From Delphinus delphis (Eukaryota; Chordata; Mammalia; Artiodactyla; Delphinidae), in NCBI RefSeq assembly GCF_949987515.2, contig NC_082692.2, positions 43,988,418 to 44,052,417 of the forward strand: a stretch of DNA of 64,000 nucleotides. Reading direction: 5' to 3'. Each line of letters starts with the position of its first letter. Position 1 is the first letter of the stretch. A program made the position numbers and the translations under genes. Shown here in pieces: positions 1 to 10,884 of the stretch. The notes under the pieces are model-generated. The model searched no databases and was not told where the DNA came from. It was given only the letters and a program-made list of their open reading frames with translations.

Positions 1-245
1 TAATGATTCTATTTATGTGAAATATACAGAAAAGGCAAATCTCTTGAGCTATCAGTGGTTTCCTAGGGCTGAGGGGAGTGGGAAGAACAAAGCAAATGAG
101 CACCATGTTTCTTTTCAGGGCAATGGAAGTGCTTTAAAATTAGACTGGTGATGATGTCACAACTCTATAAATTTACTAAAAATCGTTCAATTTTATATAC
201 ACTTTTAAAAAGTGATTTTTATGGTATGTAAAATATATCTCCTAA
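1..245 (+). mobile_element. Ancient L1 (L1M-type) 3' end
   Basis: The stretch keeps the typical 3'UTR order of old mammalian L1s: a 'gtgctttaaaattagactggtgatgat' type block, then 'cacaactctataaat', then a 'ttttatggtatgtaaaatatatctc' type end. The same ending recurs at about 63.12-63.29 kb in better condition. It is strongly diverged, has no A tail, and begins at or before the window edge. Assignment to the L1M group is from memory of the consensus. Confidence 0.5.
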
Positions 246-885
246 AAGCTGCTCTTAAAAATATTTAACTCACATTCCCTTTGAGTTACTGAGTGGCAGA
301 AATGTTTGCACATGGGACATGTTTACACTCATCACAATTCAACAGGAATTAATAACAGTGCCCAGAATATCGGACAGGATGTCAGACTGTTCTAATCTGG
401 AAGTACACACAACAGAAATACATTTAAAAGCATGTATAATTTGTATTTATTGAAAAAAGTTCCAAAAATAATTAATATTTAATTAAATAAAAGGACTAAT
501 CATAATACTAATAAAGCTGGAAAAGCTGGCAATGCCAACCACTACAAAACCTTTCATCTAAAGGAAAAAGGAGAATCTATCTTAGAAGAGCAAAGAGTAA
601 ATGGAATAGTCAAATTTAAAGGGCTACCCAGTGATCTAGTTGGGAAACAGATCTAATTTGAGGGACAAGGGACACATTTTCTCGGCTTTTCATCAGCTTA
701 CTTACTAAACTCTTATTTGAAGTGGGTGTATCTTTCATGACTACATCTTGACTCAAAGAGGATTATCACAGAAAGAAAATTTTGCCTAAGAAATAAAGCA
801 ATGTACTGAGCTGGCCTTTTCAAATACCATTTTGTTAAGTAAATCAAAGAGGGAAGCAGATTCAGCAAAGGAGCTGTAAAAAAAA
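246..885. other. Unassigned AT-rich sequence
   Basis: No open frame of note, no splice-flanked exon candidate and no repeat family that I recognise. Confidence 0.5.
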
Positions 886-1205
886 ATAAACAAAAACCTC
901 AACTAAATAGAGTCAGGAGACCAGCAGAAGGAGCTCTCAAGCCCTGTGATGACAGCAGACCCCAACAGGAAGAAGGCTTATCTTCCTTGCTGGCGAAGGC
1001 TCAGCCAATGAAAAGCCATGGACTCTTTGTTAATTACAGCCCTCCCACCTTCCTTTCCACTCTATAAAAGCAGCTCCCTCCCTTGCCATGTGGGGACTTG
1101 CACATTGCTCCCCAAGGCTGCAGGCCCTGAACTGCAATTGTCTGCAGATCTTGAATAAACCATCTCTGCTGGAGAAATATCTGGCAGTCTAATTTGTTTC
1201 AGGTC
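886..1205 (+). mobile_element. Solo LTR-like element (endogenous retrovirus class I type)
   Basis: A TATA box (TATAAAA, 1073-1079) is followed about 75 bp later by a polyadenylation signal AATAAA (1154-1159). This compact promoter-to-poly(A) spacing is typical of a retroviral LTR U3-R junction. A CCAAT-like GCCAAT lies upstream near 1003. No gag, pol or env sequence flanks it, so it would be a solo LTR. The ends are uncertain: no clean TG...CA pair or target duplication could be fixed. The alternative is an isolated promoter-like stretch. Confidence 0.45.
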
Positions 1206-1344
1206 ACTGCAGCTATGGTATAAAACTACATTCACAGAACCATAGCTGGCCTTACATGTAGGAAAAGAAAGCCATCTTCACAAATGGATTTGGAGGAAAG
1301 TGAATACACACAAAATCTTACCCTAAATATATACAAAACCTCAC

Positions 1345-1645
1345 CCAGAGATAGAGCTCCACAAATATTTTCTGTGACGAGCTAGACGTTAAATATTTTT
1401 GGATTTAAGGGTCACGTGGTACAATAATACATAAACGAATGGCTCTGGCTGGGTTCAGTATAATTATTTATGGACAATGAATTTTGAATTTCATATAATT
1501 TTCATGTGTACCCAAATAATATTCCTCTTTTGATTTGTTTTCAATTCTTTAAAAATGTAAAAATAATTCTTAGCTCATGGGCTGTTCCAAAGGACAGGTT
1601 GTGGCCTGGTTTGGCCCTCAGGCCATATTTGCAGACCTCCCACCA
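1345..1645 (+). mobile_element. Ancient hAT-type nonautonomous DNA transposon relic
   Basis: The order of blocks ('ttttctgtga', 'gttaaatattttt', 'gggtcacgtgg', 'tttggccctcaggccatatttgcagacc') matches a common old eutherian element whose 3' part reads like 'ttggcccgcgggccgtagtttgccgacc'. It is decayed, the terminal repeats are not clear, and the family is named from memory only. Confidence 0.45.
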
Positions 1646-2934
1646 GAACTATCACCAAGATATTTGAAACACAAATACCCTTAGGAATAGCAACACATTA
1701 GTCATTATCAGGCCATTCCTGCAAAGGAGATGAATTATCCAATTGCCTTCCCTTCCCATAGCAAATTCAGAGTGGAAAAGACTAAGATTTACAAAATAAC
1801 ATTATCTTGCTCTTTTCTGAAAATAAAATCAGTACTTGTTCTTTGTAGAAAAACTGGAAAATGGTTAAGACTAAAGGAGTTATCCTTTGACAAAGGAGAA
1901 AAAAATCCGTAAAGGTAAGTAAACAGGTAAACAGGTCAACACATACAAAGGTAGGGAGGTGGAAGGTCACAGATAATGTAAAAGGAGTTGACACATGGAG
2001 TAGATAACTTTGGCCCACGCTCTTGTTATACAGCTGTGATTACTGGGTAGACTTTCCTTCAACTCATTTTCTGCCTTCAACTCAAGGATCTTAACAATTT
2101 CAAAAGTAAAAACTCAAACAGAACATGCTAGAAAAAGAAAGATATGACAAAAATCCTATCATATAAAAATGAAATAAAGGAGATGGAAGTATTGACAGAA
2201 AAGTTTTAAGAAAGGGACAAAATAATTTCTTCACATATTTAAGAGCTGACCTATGTGTTTTATACCATTCTGAGGGGCTGTCCCAAGATAAGAGGGTGAG
2301 AGTTATAACAGACAAATCCTGGGCAATGAAAGACATAGCTCAGCTACAACTCAAGTAGACCAAAAGTGTAAGTTATCTATAAATTAGAAAACCAATGACC
2401 CATAAGAAAGGCTGTGAGAAAACATTCCTGCAATGACAACCAAATTAACTAGATCCTGTCCAAATCTGGGATTCGAATTAACACAAAATTAATTAAACTT
2501 GCTTAAAAGCAGTCATTTCCAAAATTCTCCTGCAGGATTTCTCAAAGGGATGTTAATAGATATTCTTTGATAAAAAGAATCCATGACCAAGTGAATTTGT
2601 GAAACACTGGATTTAACAGGGTTCTTTACCACAAAAGTTCAGTCTTTAATATGCTAATATGTACCGTAAATCTCTTCAATCTGGGAAGGCTGCTTTCCAA
2701 CCTCTCTTGGCAAAGGAAACCTTTTTATCCCCACAAGGCATCTCACAACACTGGTGTCCCTGGGAAGCTGGTTTGAAAAATGCTGCCCTTGGCAAAAAAA
2801 TATATATATATATGTTTTTATTTGATCTTGTCAACTCTGGAAAATTAATTTTTAAATCCAGCAAGAAAAGTCTTAATCAGAAATTAATTTACAAGACAAA
2901 AGTTTGGAATTTAACAGCCAAGAAGAAACATTAA
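1646..2934. other. Unassigned sequence
   Basis: AT-rich intergenic or intronic DNA. Short open frames on both strands overlap each other, show no codon bias or recognisable domain, and look like chance. A short (TA)n run lies near 2802-2812. Confidence 0.5.
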
Positions 2935-3225
2935 AACTGCTCTATTATAAACTCACAGGTGTAGAGAACAAACTAGTGGTTACCAGTGGGGAGAGGAAAG
3001 GGGAGAAGGCAAGATGGGGTAAGGGATTAAGAGGTACAAACTATTATATAGAAAATAAATAAGCTACAAGGATATACTGTACAACACAGGGAACACAGCC
3101 AATATTTTATGATAACTATAAATGGAGTATAACCCTTAAAAATTGTGAATCACTATTTTGTACATCTATAACTTACATAACATCGTACATCAACTATACC
3201 TTGACTTTTAAAAATTGTTCTGTTA
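2935..3225 (+). mobile_element. Truncated L1 3' end
   Basis: Artiodactyl/cetacean-type L1 3' end: 'gaacaaactagtggttaccagtgggga', then 'tactgtacaacacagggaac', then 'catcaactatacc'. It is more diverged than the other copies of this block in the window and lacks a clean A tail. Confidence 0.7.
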
Positions 3226-3919
3226 CATACAATGCTCAGTAACATCAAAGTGTCTGCAGATACGGCTTCTTAAGTTTTTTAAGCTTATGTATAATAAGAG
3301 TTAGATGTTTAAAACATTTGGGAACAATAACATATTGTGAGATTAGAAAAAGGATAACCCTGAAACTCATTAACTTGGACAACAGATCTATAGGAAACAT
3401 TTCTACTTTTAGAAACTGTCAGGGCACCTATATTATATCTTTTTTGGTATAACTGTACTTAAATCTAAGAAATGGAATTTTTACACTATTCTTTAAGAAT
3501 TTATTAAGTAGTACTGTTTTTTGGAGATTTTAAAGCACTGCTCTGTGGATTACTTTATCTAGGCTAAACTCAACCAGCGATGTGATAGCACACAAATAAT
3601 CCAGTGGGCTGCCAACACTCACAGCATCTCACCTCAACTGCCATACCCACAGGAAGGAAAAAGGTATTAGCACGGGCCTCAGCCAGACCATGAAAAACAC
3701 ACTCTCTTATTTAGAGTTCACCATCTAACTGGCATCCAACACCATAATAGAAAAAAAACACTGCCCCTGTACATACTGGCCGTCCCTTCTTGTCAATATA
3801 TAGGCAATAATATGACTCAAACCCATAAAAACGCAAACATCAGGACCACCAGTGCCACTGTTATGGAAGAGAGGAGTACAAACCTGAAGCTCTTTGATGA
3901 TCTCAAACGTCTCTAAAGA
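3226..3919. other. Unassigned sequence
   Basis: No recognisable gene or repeat family. Confidence 0.5.
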
Positions 3920-3981
3920 GGGCACTATTCTCTGTTTTACAGATGAGGAAACAGAAACTTAGAAAGGTTCAAAGTTAATTT

Positions 3982-4020
<39 letters not shown>

Positions 4021-4242
4021 ACAACCGAATCACTGTGCTGTATACCTGAAACTTACACATTATAAATCAACTATACTTCAATTTAATTTTTTAAAATAAA
4101 AATAAAAAGAGGGAGAGGCTTTTATAAATCCACAAAAAAAAAAAAAAAAAAAAGGTTCAAGGTCACACATCTCTAGCATGTGAGCCCAAGCAGCTCAGTC
4201 CAGGGCCCGTGCTTTCAACCACCACACTGCACCACCTCTCTG
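3920..4242 (-). mobile_element. MIR SINE (minus), split by an L1 insertion
   Basis: Reverse-complement MIR: 'ttttacagatgaggaaacagaaac' runs into 'aggttcaa' at 3966. The MIR resumes after the insert at about 4155 with 'ggttcaaggtcacaca' and ends 'gggcccgtgctttcaaccaccacac', which is the tRNA-like head of a MIR read backwards. The two halves are contiguous on the consensus, so the middle is a later insertion. Confidence 0.65.
3977..4151 (+). mobile_element. Short L1 3' end with (AC)n, inserted in a MIR
   Basis: An (AC)17 run at 3985-4018 leads into 'tcactgtgctgtatacctgaaac', 'caactatacttcaat' and an A-rich tail. It is flanked by an imperfect duplication AAAGGTTCAA(A/G)GT at 3963-3975 and 4152-4164, so this is an L1-type insertion into the MIR. 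Confidence 0.7.
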
Positions 4243-5007
4243 GGCTCCACAGCACAGTGAGGGAAGATGTTGCAACAAGTAGGACTAGCTTAGAAAAACC
4301 ACCCACCAGGACAGACTACAGGCATACTAGCTTATTTCTATGCTGCCTTCCTACCCGCCCTGCCCCCAGGCATTTGTTTTCCTCCAGCCTATCTGAGATT
4401 CCACCATAGACATATTTATGGACTGCAATGAATCTGGTGCCCATCAGTCTTTTCCATCAGGGCTTCCCCCAGACCCTCACAGAGACCAGCTACCCTGGGA
4501 GTCCAGGATGGAACGCGAAGAGTCAGGAGGACACACTCACGCACTGGGCCTCTGGGGAAACGGCGGGGGGAGTGTAAGAAATGAACAGAGAAACAGAGCA
4601 ATGTTTGAAACCTATAACTCTATGGGAGTCCGGGGGCCACTCTAGTGTGTTATGGCTCCTTGATCTCAGGACTTAATTAAGCTCTTAACATCAGTATATC
4701 AGGACAAGCACTAGATTGCATCAAGGGCAGCCCAGTACCCTAGTTCAACCACATGGGGAAATGTAGTTCTCTAAAAATGACTGACATATGTGAAGGACTG
4801 TGTAAACGCGTAGCAACAAAAAACGATCTGATCCCAAATGCCACGGTGTCCCTAAACTTTATTTGAAAACTAGTAGTATATTTCCGTGAGAGTTTTTTTT
4901 AAATCACAAACAACAGTACTTGAACAATTTTGAAAAGAAACTCTTTAAGCAGGTAAGAAAGCCATAAAATAATATATTTAAAAGTTCCTAATGTAAGACA
5001 TGTGGGG
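4243..5007. other. Unassigned sequence
   Basis: Short open frames exist near 4.42-4.65 kb on both strands, overlapping and without recognisable content. No repeat family identified. Confidence 0.45.
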
Positions 5008-5130
5008 GGAATTTCCTGGTGGTCCAGTGGTTAAGACTCTGCACTTCCACTGCAGGGGACATGGAACTATCCATGGTCAGGGAACTAGGATCCCGCATGC
5101 CATATGGCGCAGTCAAAAAAATTTTTTTAA
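5008..5130 (+). mobile_element. tRNA-derived SINE, short CHR type
   Basis: Begins 'ggaatttcctggtggtccagtgg' with A-box-like sequence and has the B-box region 'catggtcagggaactagga', then 'cccgcatgcc' and an A/T-rich tail. This is the short cetartiodactyl tRNA-SINE with 'tggtccagtggttaagactctgc'. It differs from the longer 'gcgcagtggttgag' copies elsewhere. Confidence 0.75.
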
Positions 5131-5514
5131 TTTTTAAAAAAAATTTTAAAAGACCTATTGGTTGCCAATAAATATCATTTCCCATACCCCTATAATGGAC
5201 ACGTAAAGGTTGGCATACTCCTGGATCAATTTTGTTTTCATTCCAATGGAATTGGAAAATTTTGGCAATGAATGAATAAAATGCATTGTGAGGAAGTAAT
5301 TAAAATAAAAATATATTCTTGTCCATATTATGCTGGTAGATGTTCTTACATTTATTTCAGTTATTGATTCTGTCACAAATGCATCTCAATACCATGCGTA
5401 AATATTAAGCAACAGCACTTTAGTAATGCTCTGTATTTCCTGTATACCATATCATACACATCTCGTTGGAAAATCCTAAAAAAGGTAGATCTTTTGCTAC
5501 TTTCATTTGTGAAA
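5131..5514. other. Unassigned AT-rich sequence
   Basis: No recognisable feature between two SINEs. Confidence 0.5.
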
Positions 5515-5528
5515 CGTATCCCTCTTTT

Positions 5529-5740
5529 TTTTTTTTTTTAAATTTTTTGCAGTACACGGGCCTCTCACTGTTGTGGCCTTTCCCATTGCGGAGCACAGGC
5601 TCCGGACGCGCAGGCTCAGCGGCCATGGCTCATGGGCCCAGCTGCTCTGCGGCATGTGGGATCTTCCCGGACCGGGGCACGAACCTGTGTCCCCTGCATC
5701 GGCAGACGGACTCTCAACCACTGCACCACCAGGGAAGCCC
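5529..5740 (-). mobile_element. CHR-2-type SINE (minus)
   Basis: Full-length reverse-orientation copy: T run (the A tail), then 'gcggagcacaggctccgg' and, at the other end, 'accaccagggaagcccc'. The flanking duplication CGTATCCCTCTTTT is perfect at 5515-5528 and 5741-5754, which fixes the ends. Confidence 0.92.
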
Positions 5741-5804
5741 CGTATCCCTCTTTTAATTGAAAATAAAATAGGTAAAAAAAAAGTTGTTAAAAGTGGACAT
5801 CTTA

Positions 5805-6027
5805 TGCAAATTATTATATACAGGATGGGTAAACAACTAGGTCCTACTGTACAGCACAGGGAACCAAAAACAATCTCCTCGGATAAACCATAATGGAAAA
5901 GAATATGAAAAAGAATATATATATGTATAACTGAATCACTTTGCTGTACAGCAGAAACACAACACTGTAAATCAACTATATTTCAATAAAATTTTAAAAA
6001 CTTAAAAATTAAAAAATTAAAATTAAA
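5805..6027 (+). mobile_element. Truncated L1 3' end
   Basis: L1 3'UTR beginning 'attatatacaggatgggtaaacaac' and ending 'caactatatttcaataaaa' plus an A-rich tail. It is flanked by a 15-bp duplication with two transitions (AAAGTGGACATCTTA at 5790-5804; AAAGTGAACGTCTTA at 6028-6042). Confidence 0.85.
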
Positions 6028-6319
6028 AAAGTGAACGTCTTACATGAATACATCATAAGTGAAAGATTAAACATTAACCTAGACTAATGTGATATAAATT
6101 GAACCAATAATATGAAAACTCCTTAGAACACGTCATTTGAGGGGAACTATTCAAGTGAAGTGACAAGAGCACGTGAAGACTCAGGGAAATCATCAATAAG
6201 GAGATATTTGTCCGTATATTTGTACTTTCAAGATTATAAAGTAATTGAGTTGACCTGTCAGGTAAATGTAAATAACTAATTTACAACTAAGGACACAGAG
6301 CCTTAAAAATGTCATATTA

Positions 6320-6521
6320 GGGCTTCCCTGGTGGCGCAGTGGTTGAGAGTTCGCCTGCCGATGCAGGGGACACAGGTTCGTGCCCCGGTCTGGGAAGATC
6401 CCATATGCCGCGGCGGCTGGGCCCGTGAGCCATGGCCGCTGAGCCTGCGCGTCCGGAGCCTGTGCTCCGCAACGGGAGAGGCCACAACAGTGAGAGGCCC
6501 GCGTATGCAAAAAAAAAAAAA
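6320..6521 (+). mobile_element. CHR-2-type SINE
   Basis: Full-length copy with the tRNA-like head, the 'gagcctgcgcgtccggagcc' body and an A12 tail. It is flanked by GTCATATTA at 6311-6319 and 6522-6530. Confidence 0.92.
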
Positions 6522-6530
6522 GTCATATTA

Positions 6531-6861
6531 CTTGACCAAATTTGTGCATCTTTAAACTTAGGTTTGTTAGATTCCACAGCTGTTACCAGCTTTATACCCT
6601 TCATGATCACTTAGGGTGGTGTAGCTTTAATACACACGTGAATCCTTAACAGATAAAAGAACAGTTAAAAACCTGCACTGAATTGAGCCTATGACCACAC
6701 GTCAATCATCTCAATTAAACAAAACTCTCAAATACTAGGCATGTAAAGTACAACATGATTAACGTAATTAACACTGCTGTATGTTATATATGAACATTGT
6801 TAAGAGTGAATCCTAAGACTTTTCACCATAAGAAAAAATTTTTTTCCTTTTATTTTATATC
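6531..6861. other. Unassigned sequence
   Basis: No recognisable feature. Confidence 0.45.
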
Positions 6862-6990
6862 TGTATGATTCAATGGATGTTCACTAAACTTATTGTGATC
6901 ATTATTTCATGATGTATGCAAGTCAAATCATTGTGCTGCACACCTTAAACTTATACAGGGCTGTACGTCAATTATATCTCAATAAAACTG
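6862..6990 (+). mobile_element. Old L1 3' end
   Basis: 'tcattgtgctgcacaccttaaac', then 'gtcaattatatctcaataaaactgg' is the end of an older L1 3'UTR group than the young copies in this window. Confidence 0.55.
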
Positions 6991-7659
6991 GAAGAAGGGA
7001 AAAAAAGAAATTCTTTAAGCCGACATCAGTGTCAGAATACGTTAGCACTGTGAATCCACAGCCCAGGTCATCGGCATTTAGTTTAGCACTTTCAGACGTA
7101 CACAATAGCCTTCCCAGCTCCAACGGCTTCTGATCAAATGACTGTATTATATAGGCAACTGTTTCCAACCTCCTAGGCCAGACCAATGTGACCCATCGCA
7201 GCCCCTGACACCCCGACCACTTTCTGTGTCAAGTTCTCCCCTACCCACCCTGCAGAGCACAGCCCCTCTGCGCTCTCTCATCACTGGTTTCTGCCTCCTA
7301 CTTCTCTTCCTTATCAGCCCCTTTTAAACCAGTTTCTGAATCTTCCCTCAGGTTTGCAGCACAGCAAACACTGACCAGGGCCCGGAAACAGGGCTTTCTG
7401 TTAGATTCTATGGAAAGGAGCATCTTAGATAACCTTCAAAGAAACCTAGCCACACCTGCATGACAGGGCTCAGGATACACTACCCCAAACAGGGCACCTG
7501 GACAGACTGAATGTTTTCTTTAAGCTGAAGGAGCTGGGAAACAGCAGGTGCTGGCAGGGCTCTGTCATTCCCCCCACCCCCCTCTCCTCTGAGCAGGTCA
7601 TGAGACCCTCATGTGAGAGGTGCCCTCCCTGTACCTGGAGGAAAGGAACATCCTTATCT
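6991..7659. other. Unassigned sequence
   Basis: Moderately GC-rich around 7.18-7.62 kb, without a convincing exon or repeat family. Confidence 0.45.
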
Positions 7660-7962
7660 CTGCAGGTGACAAGAATCTGAACAGGCAGGCCTTCCTAAGC
7701 TTCCCCAGTTTATTACTCTCAGCTCACACCCTTCTGTCCTGTCACATTTTCCCAAGGACCCTCTACCCTGCATCAAATCTAGTGTTAAAAACACTCAGGT
7801 TTAACGGTTTCTTCGGGTCTTCATTTCCTCATGAAGGTTCCTGGATCACACAAAACTCTTATGAAATACATCTGTATGCTTTTCTCTTATTAATCTGTCT
7901 TTTGTTCTACAGCCCAACCAAGAACGTAGAAGCGTAGAAGGAAAAGATTTCTTCTTCCTTCC
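7660..7962 (+). mobile_element. LTR-like 3' part (endogenous retrovirus type)
   Basis: The end 'cttttctcttattaatctgtcttttg' then 'cccaaccaagaacgtagaag' and 'gatttcttcttcc' resembles the R-U5 end of a class I LTR group. The same arrangement recurs at about 37.14-37.26 kb. The upstream boundary is not clear. Confidence 0.4.
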
Positions 7963-8107
7963 CTACCTGCAATAAGGCTACAGAGAATCTACTAATATTA
8001 TCAGTATATTATTAGAGAATTCCCAAGTGAGGAAAATCTAGCTCTAGCCAATACCTGCTAAATTCTGAACTGAGGAAAATAGCGGTGGGTAAGTATGGCA
8101 AAGCTAA

Positions 8108-8262
8108 TTTATTTTTTTACTTATTTATTTATATGCCTTTAATTTATTTTTATATTATACTTTTATTATGTGTATTCTTATTTATTCATATGTATTTAAT
8201 TTATTTTTATTATATTATATTTTTGTTATATGTATTTATTTATTTATATGTATTTAACCTTA
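8108..8262. repeat. AT-rich minisatellite-like tract (about 62-bp unit)
   Basis: About 2.4 imperfect copies of a unit containing 'ttatttatatg(c/t)(c/a)tttaatttattttta' followed by 'ttattatgtgta'. Almost pure A/T. Confidence 0.6.
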
Positions 8263-8773
8263 GATAAATACATTAATCTCATCTATTAATATGAGTAAAC
8301 TTCCTACCACCAACACGAATGGAGAAACTGAATTGTGCCATGGAAAAAACAAGCAGAGGCCTCAGAAGGATGATCAAAACATGGTGCTGACGATACTCCT
8401 GTTTGACTTGGGGCCTCAGTTTCTGTCCCTGTAGCCCAATAGGTATCTTCAGCTTTAAAAGAAGGAAGTCATCACAGGTTTATTTTTCTTCCAGACTAAC
8501 TTTTATCTCACTCCCAACAAAGCAACACTTTTTACTTTCCCATCACAGTAGTCACAGTTCTGTATTATAAACTAGGGAGGGAAAGTTTCATCTGGTTTCA
8601 GATTCACTCATGCAGCAAAAAATTCCTCAGGGATCTGAGGGAAACAGTGTATCAGGCACTGCACTGGGGCTGAGAAGCCCTGTTTAGTGAGACAAACACA
8701 GGGCTGTCCTCATGCGGCTTGGAGTCCAGTATAAACAACAAGCCAAGTCTTCTGCTGAAATCCACCCACTACA
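8263..8773. other. Unassigned sequence
   Basis: At 8640-8720 'cagtgtatcaggcactgcactggggctgagaag' resembles an old interspersed repeat, but I cannot name it. The rest has no visible feature. Confidence 0.4.
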
Positions 8774-8787
8774 GAATGCGTGCACTG

Positions 8788-8999
8788 GGGCTTCCCTGGT
8801 GGCGCAGTGGTTGAGAGTCCGTCTGCCGATGCAGGGGACACGGGTTCGTGCCCCGGTCCGGGAAGATCCCACATGCCGCAGAGTGGCTAGGCCCGTGAGC
8901 CATGGCTGCTGAGCCTGCGCGTCCGGAGCCTGTGCTCTGCAACGGGAGAGGCCGCAACGGTGAGAGGCCCGCGTACCGCAAAAAAAAAAAAAAAAAAAA
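8788..8999 (+). mobile_element. CHR-2-type SINE
   Basis: Full-length copy with an A19 tail, flanked by GAATGCGTGCACTG (8774-8787) and GAATGCGTGCGCTG (9000-9013), one transition apart. Confidence 0.92.
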
Positions 9000-9013
9000 G
9001 AATGCGTGCGCTG

Positions 9014-9879
9014 AGTTAAAGCCCTATATAACATGACTTAGGAGGTGTCAGCACTGCTGATCAAAGTGTAATTTTTTCTTTGAAAAATGCCTTAGTCAAG
9101 TGCCCTTCTCTGATTAAACTGTCACCTTCAGGAATGCTGCTTGGCTTTTTCATATATTTTAATCTATATCTCTAAATTCTTGCAAAGTGTATTGATTAGA
9201 GAAGAATGCAAATAAAAATTTATGGCTGAACCATCATGGTAAAGACTTGAAGTAATGCTGGGAGAGATGAGAACTGAGGAAAGCAGCAACGTACCTCAGC
9301 ATAGTGCTTTACCCCTACTTCTGTGTCTTCATTTCTTGATCATTCTTTAGCCCTGTGACTCTACTGAGGCAAAATGGGGCAGGATGACAGAGTTTTTCTG
9401 TGGCCCCAGAAGGACCAAGGACTGACCCTCAGCTCTGCCACATTCCAGTCCCTTCACGCTGGGCAGGTTAACGGTGTTCCCTGAGCTTCCCAAATGTCAC
9501 TGGTTAAACAAGGATTCAACCAGACAACCCACGTTATGCATCCCGTCCAGCACGTGCACAGCCTAAACATTTAAAATGGCAGTGTTGGGAGCACAAGTAA
9601 TAATAATAACAATAAGAAAATCAAGAAGAAGAAAAATTATAATTGACCACAAGATGGAACTAAAGTTATCTGATGAAATTAGTCAAATTTTGGTGTTCTT
9701 AATTTGAAAAGGTAATTCACTACTATATCAAAAAAACACTAAAATCACTTGTAACTACTTAAATGACTCTCCCTGGGAAAAAAAGGTTTGTCTTCTTGTC
9801 ATAAAATAGATTTATGTTCAAAATATATTTTACTATTAACTCATCCTCCATTCTCTATAAATAAACCCCTGCTCTGTAG
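9014..9879. other. Unassigned sequence
   Basis: No gene signal. Short A-rich low-complexity DNA lies near 9.60-9.66 kb. Confidence 0.45.
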
Positions 9880-10395
9880 TCTTCAAAAGTGCTCATGTCA
9901 TAAAAGTCTGTAAAAGGGCTGTGAAACTGTTCCCAGTTAAAGCAGAATGAAGAGACATGACAACTAAATACAACGCTGACCATGACCTGGACGCTGTCCT
10001 GGGGAAATGGTGTAAAGGACCAACCACAAAACTGGGGCATAGAAAACAGACTGTAAAGCAGCATAGCTTTATGAAGTGGGTAAATGTGTGGTTATGAAAA
10101 AACATCCCTACTCTTGGGAAATGCTGACGTATTGAGGGGGAAAGGGCCATGGGGTATAGAACTTACCCCCACATGGTTCAGATAAAAAAGTACACACACA
10201 CACACACACACATACACACACACACACACACACACGCACACCGTGTCGGGGTCATGATACAGAAAACAGGGTAAATGTCAACAAGAGTCAATCTGGGTAA
10301 AGAGCATACCAGGGCAGGGTTCCTTGTACTATTTTTACTTTTACAACTTGTTAAAGCATAAAATTATTTCCAACAATTTAAAAATATAAAAATAA
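9880..10395 (+). mobile_element. Ancient interspersed repeat with L1M-like 3' terminus, containing (CA)n
   Basis: Order of blocks: 'gaagagacatgacaactaaatacaac', 'gacctggacgctgtcctgg', 'catggttcagataaaaaag', a (CA)n run at about 10192-10240, then 'ttgtactatttttacttttacaac' and 'aaaattatttccaacaattt'. This matches the order of a common old eutherian 3'UTR-like repeat in which the CA run is native. The class call is from memory. Confidence 0.45.
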
Positions 10396-10447
10396 ATCTC
10401 TGGTCTATCTCTGTTAATTAGTATTTCGCACATCTTGTCCTCTAAAC

Positions 10448-10663
10448 CAGGGATCCCCAACGGGTACCGGTCTGCGGCCTGTTAGGAACCAGGCCACAAA
10501 GCAGGAGGTGAGAGGCAGGCGAGGGAGCGAAGCTCCATCTGCCTCTCCCCATCACTCCCCATCACTCCCATTACGGCCTGAAACATCCCCCCATCCCCCC
10601 GACCGTGGAAAACTTGTCTTCTGAGAAACCAGTCCCTGGTGCCGAAAAGGTGGGGGACCACTG
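10448..10663 (+). mobile_element. hAT-type MITE with perfect 8-bp target duplication
   Basis: 216-bp element. The terminal inverted repeats are CAGGGATCCCCAAC at the left, and at the right GGTGGGGGACCACTG, whose complement starts CAGTGGTCCCCCACC. It is flanked by CTCTAAAC at 10440-10447 and 10664-10671. An 8-bp duplication is diagnostic of hAT transposition. It lacks any transposase. A second copy of the family in the opposite orientation lies at 57270-57425. Confidence 0.9.
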
Positions 10664-10884
10664 CTCTAAACAAATGATATGATTATATCATCTTGGTCTG
10701 CTTGGAAAGCATCTTTGACACCACCTAGTCCACCCTCCAACCAATGCATGAACCATTTCTGTTCCATCTCTGATAGACTCTAACTACGTCTCCACAGGAT
10801 TTTGGTGGAAATTTCATAACGGCTGGGGAGTGCCTGTCCCATGAAACCATGGTTGACTTCACACCAGGCAGTTTTAATAGTTCA

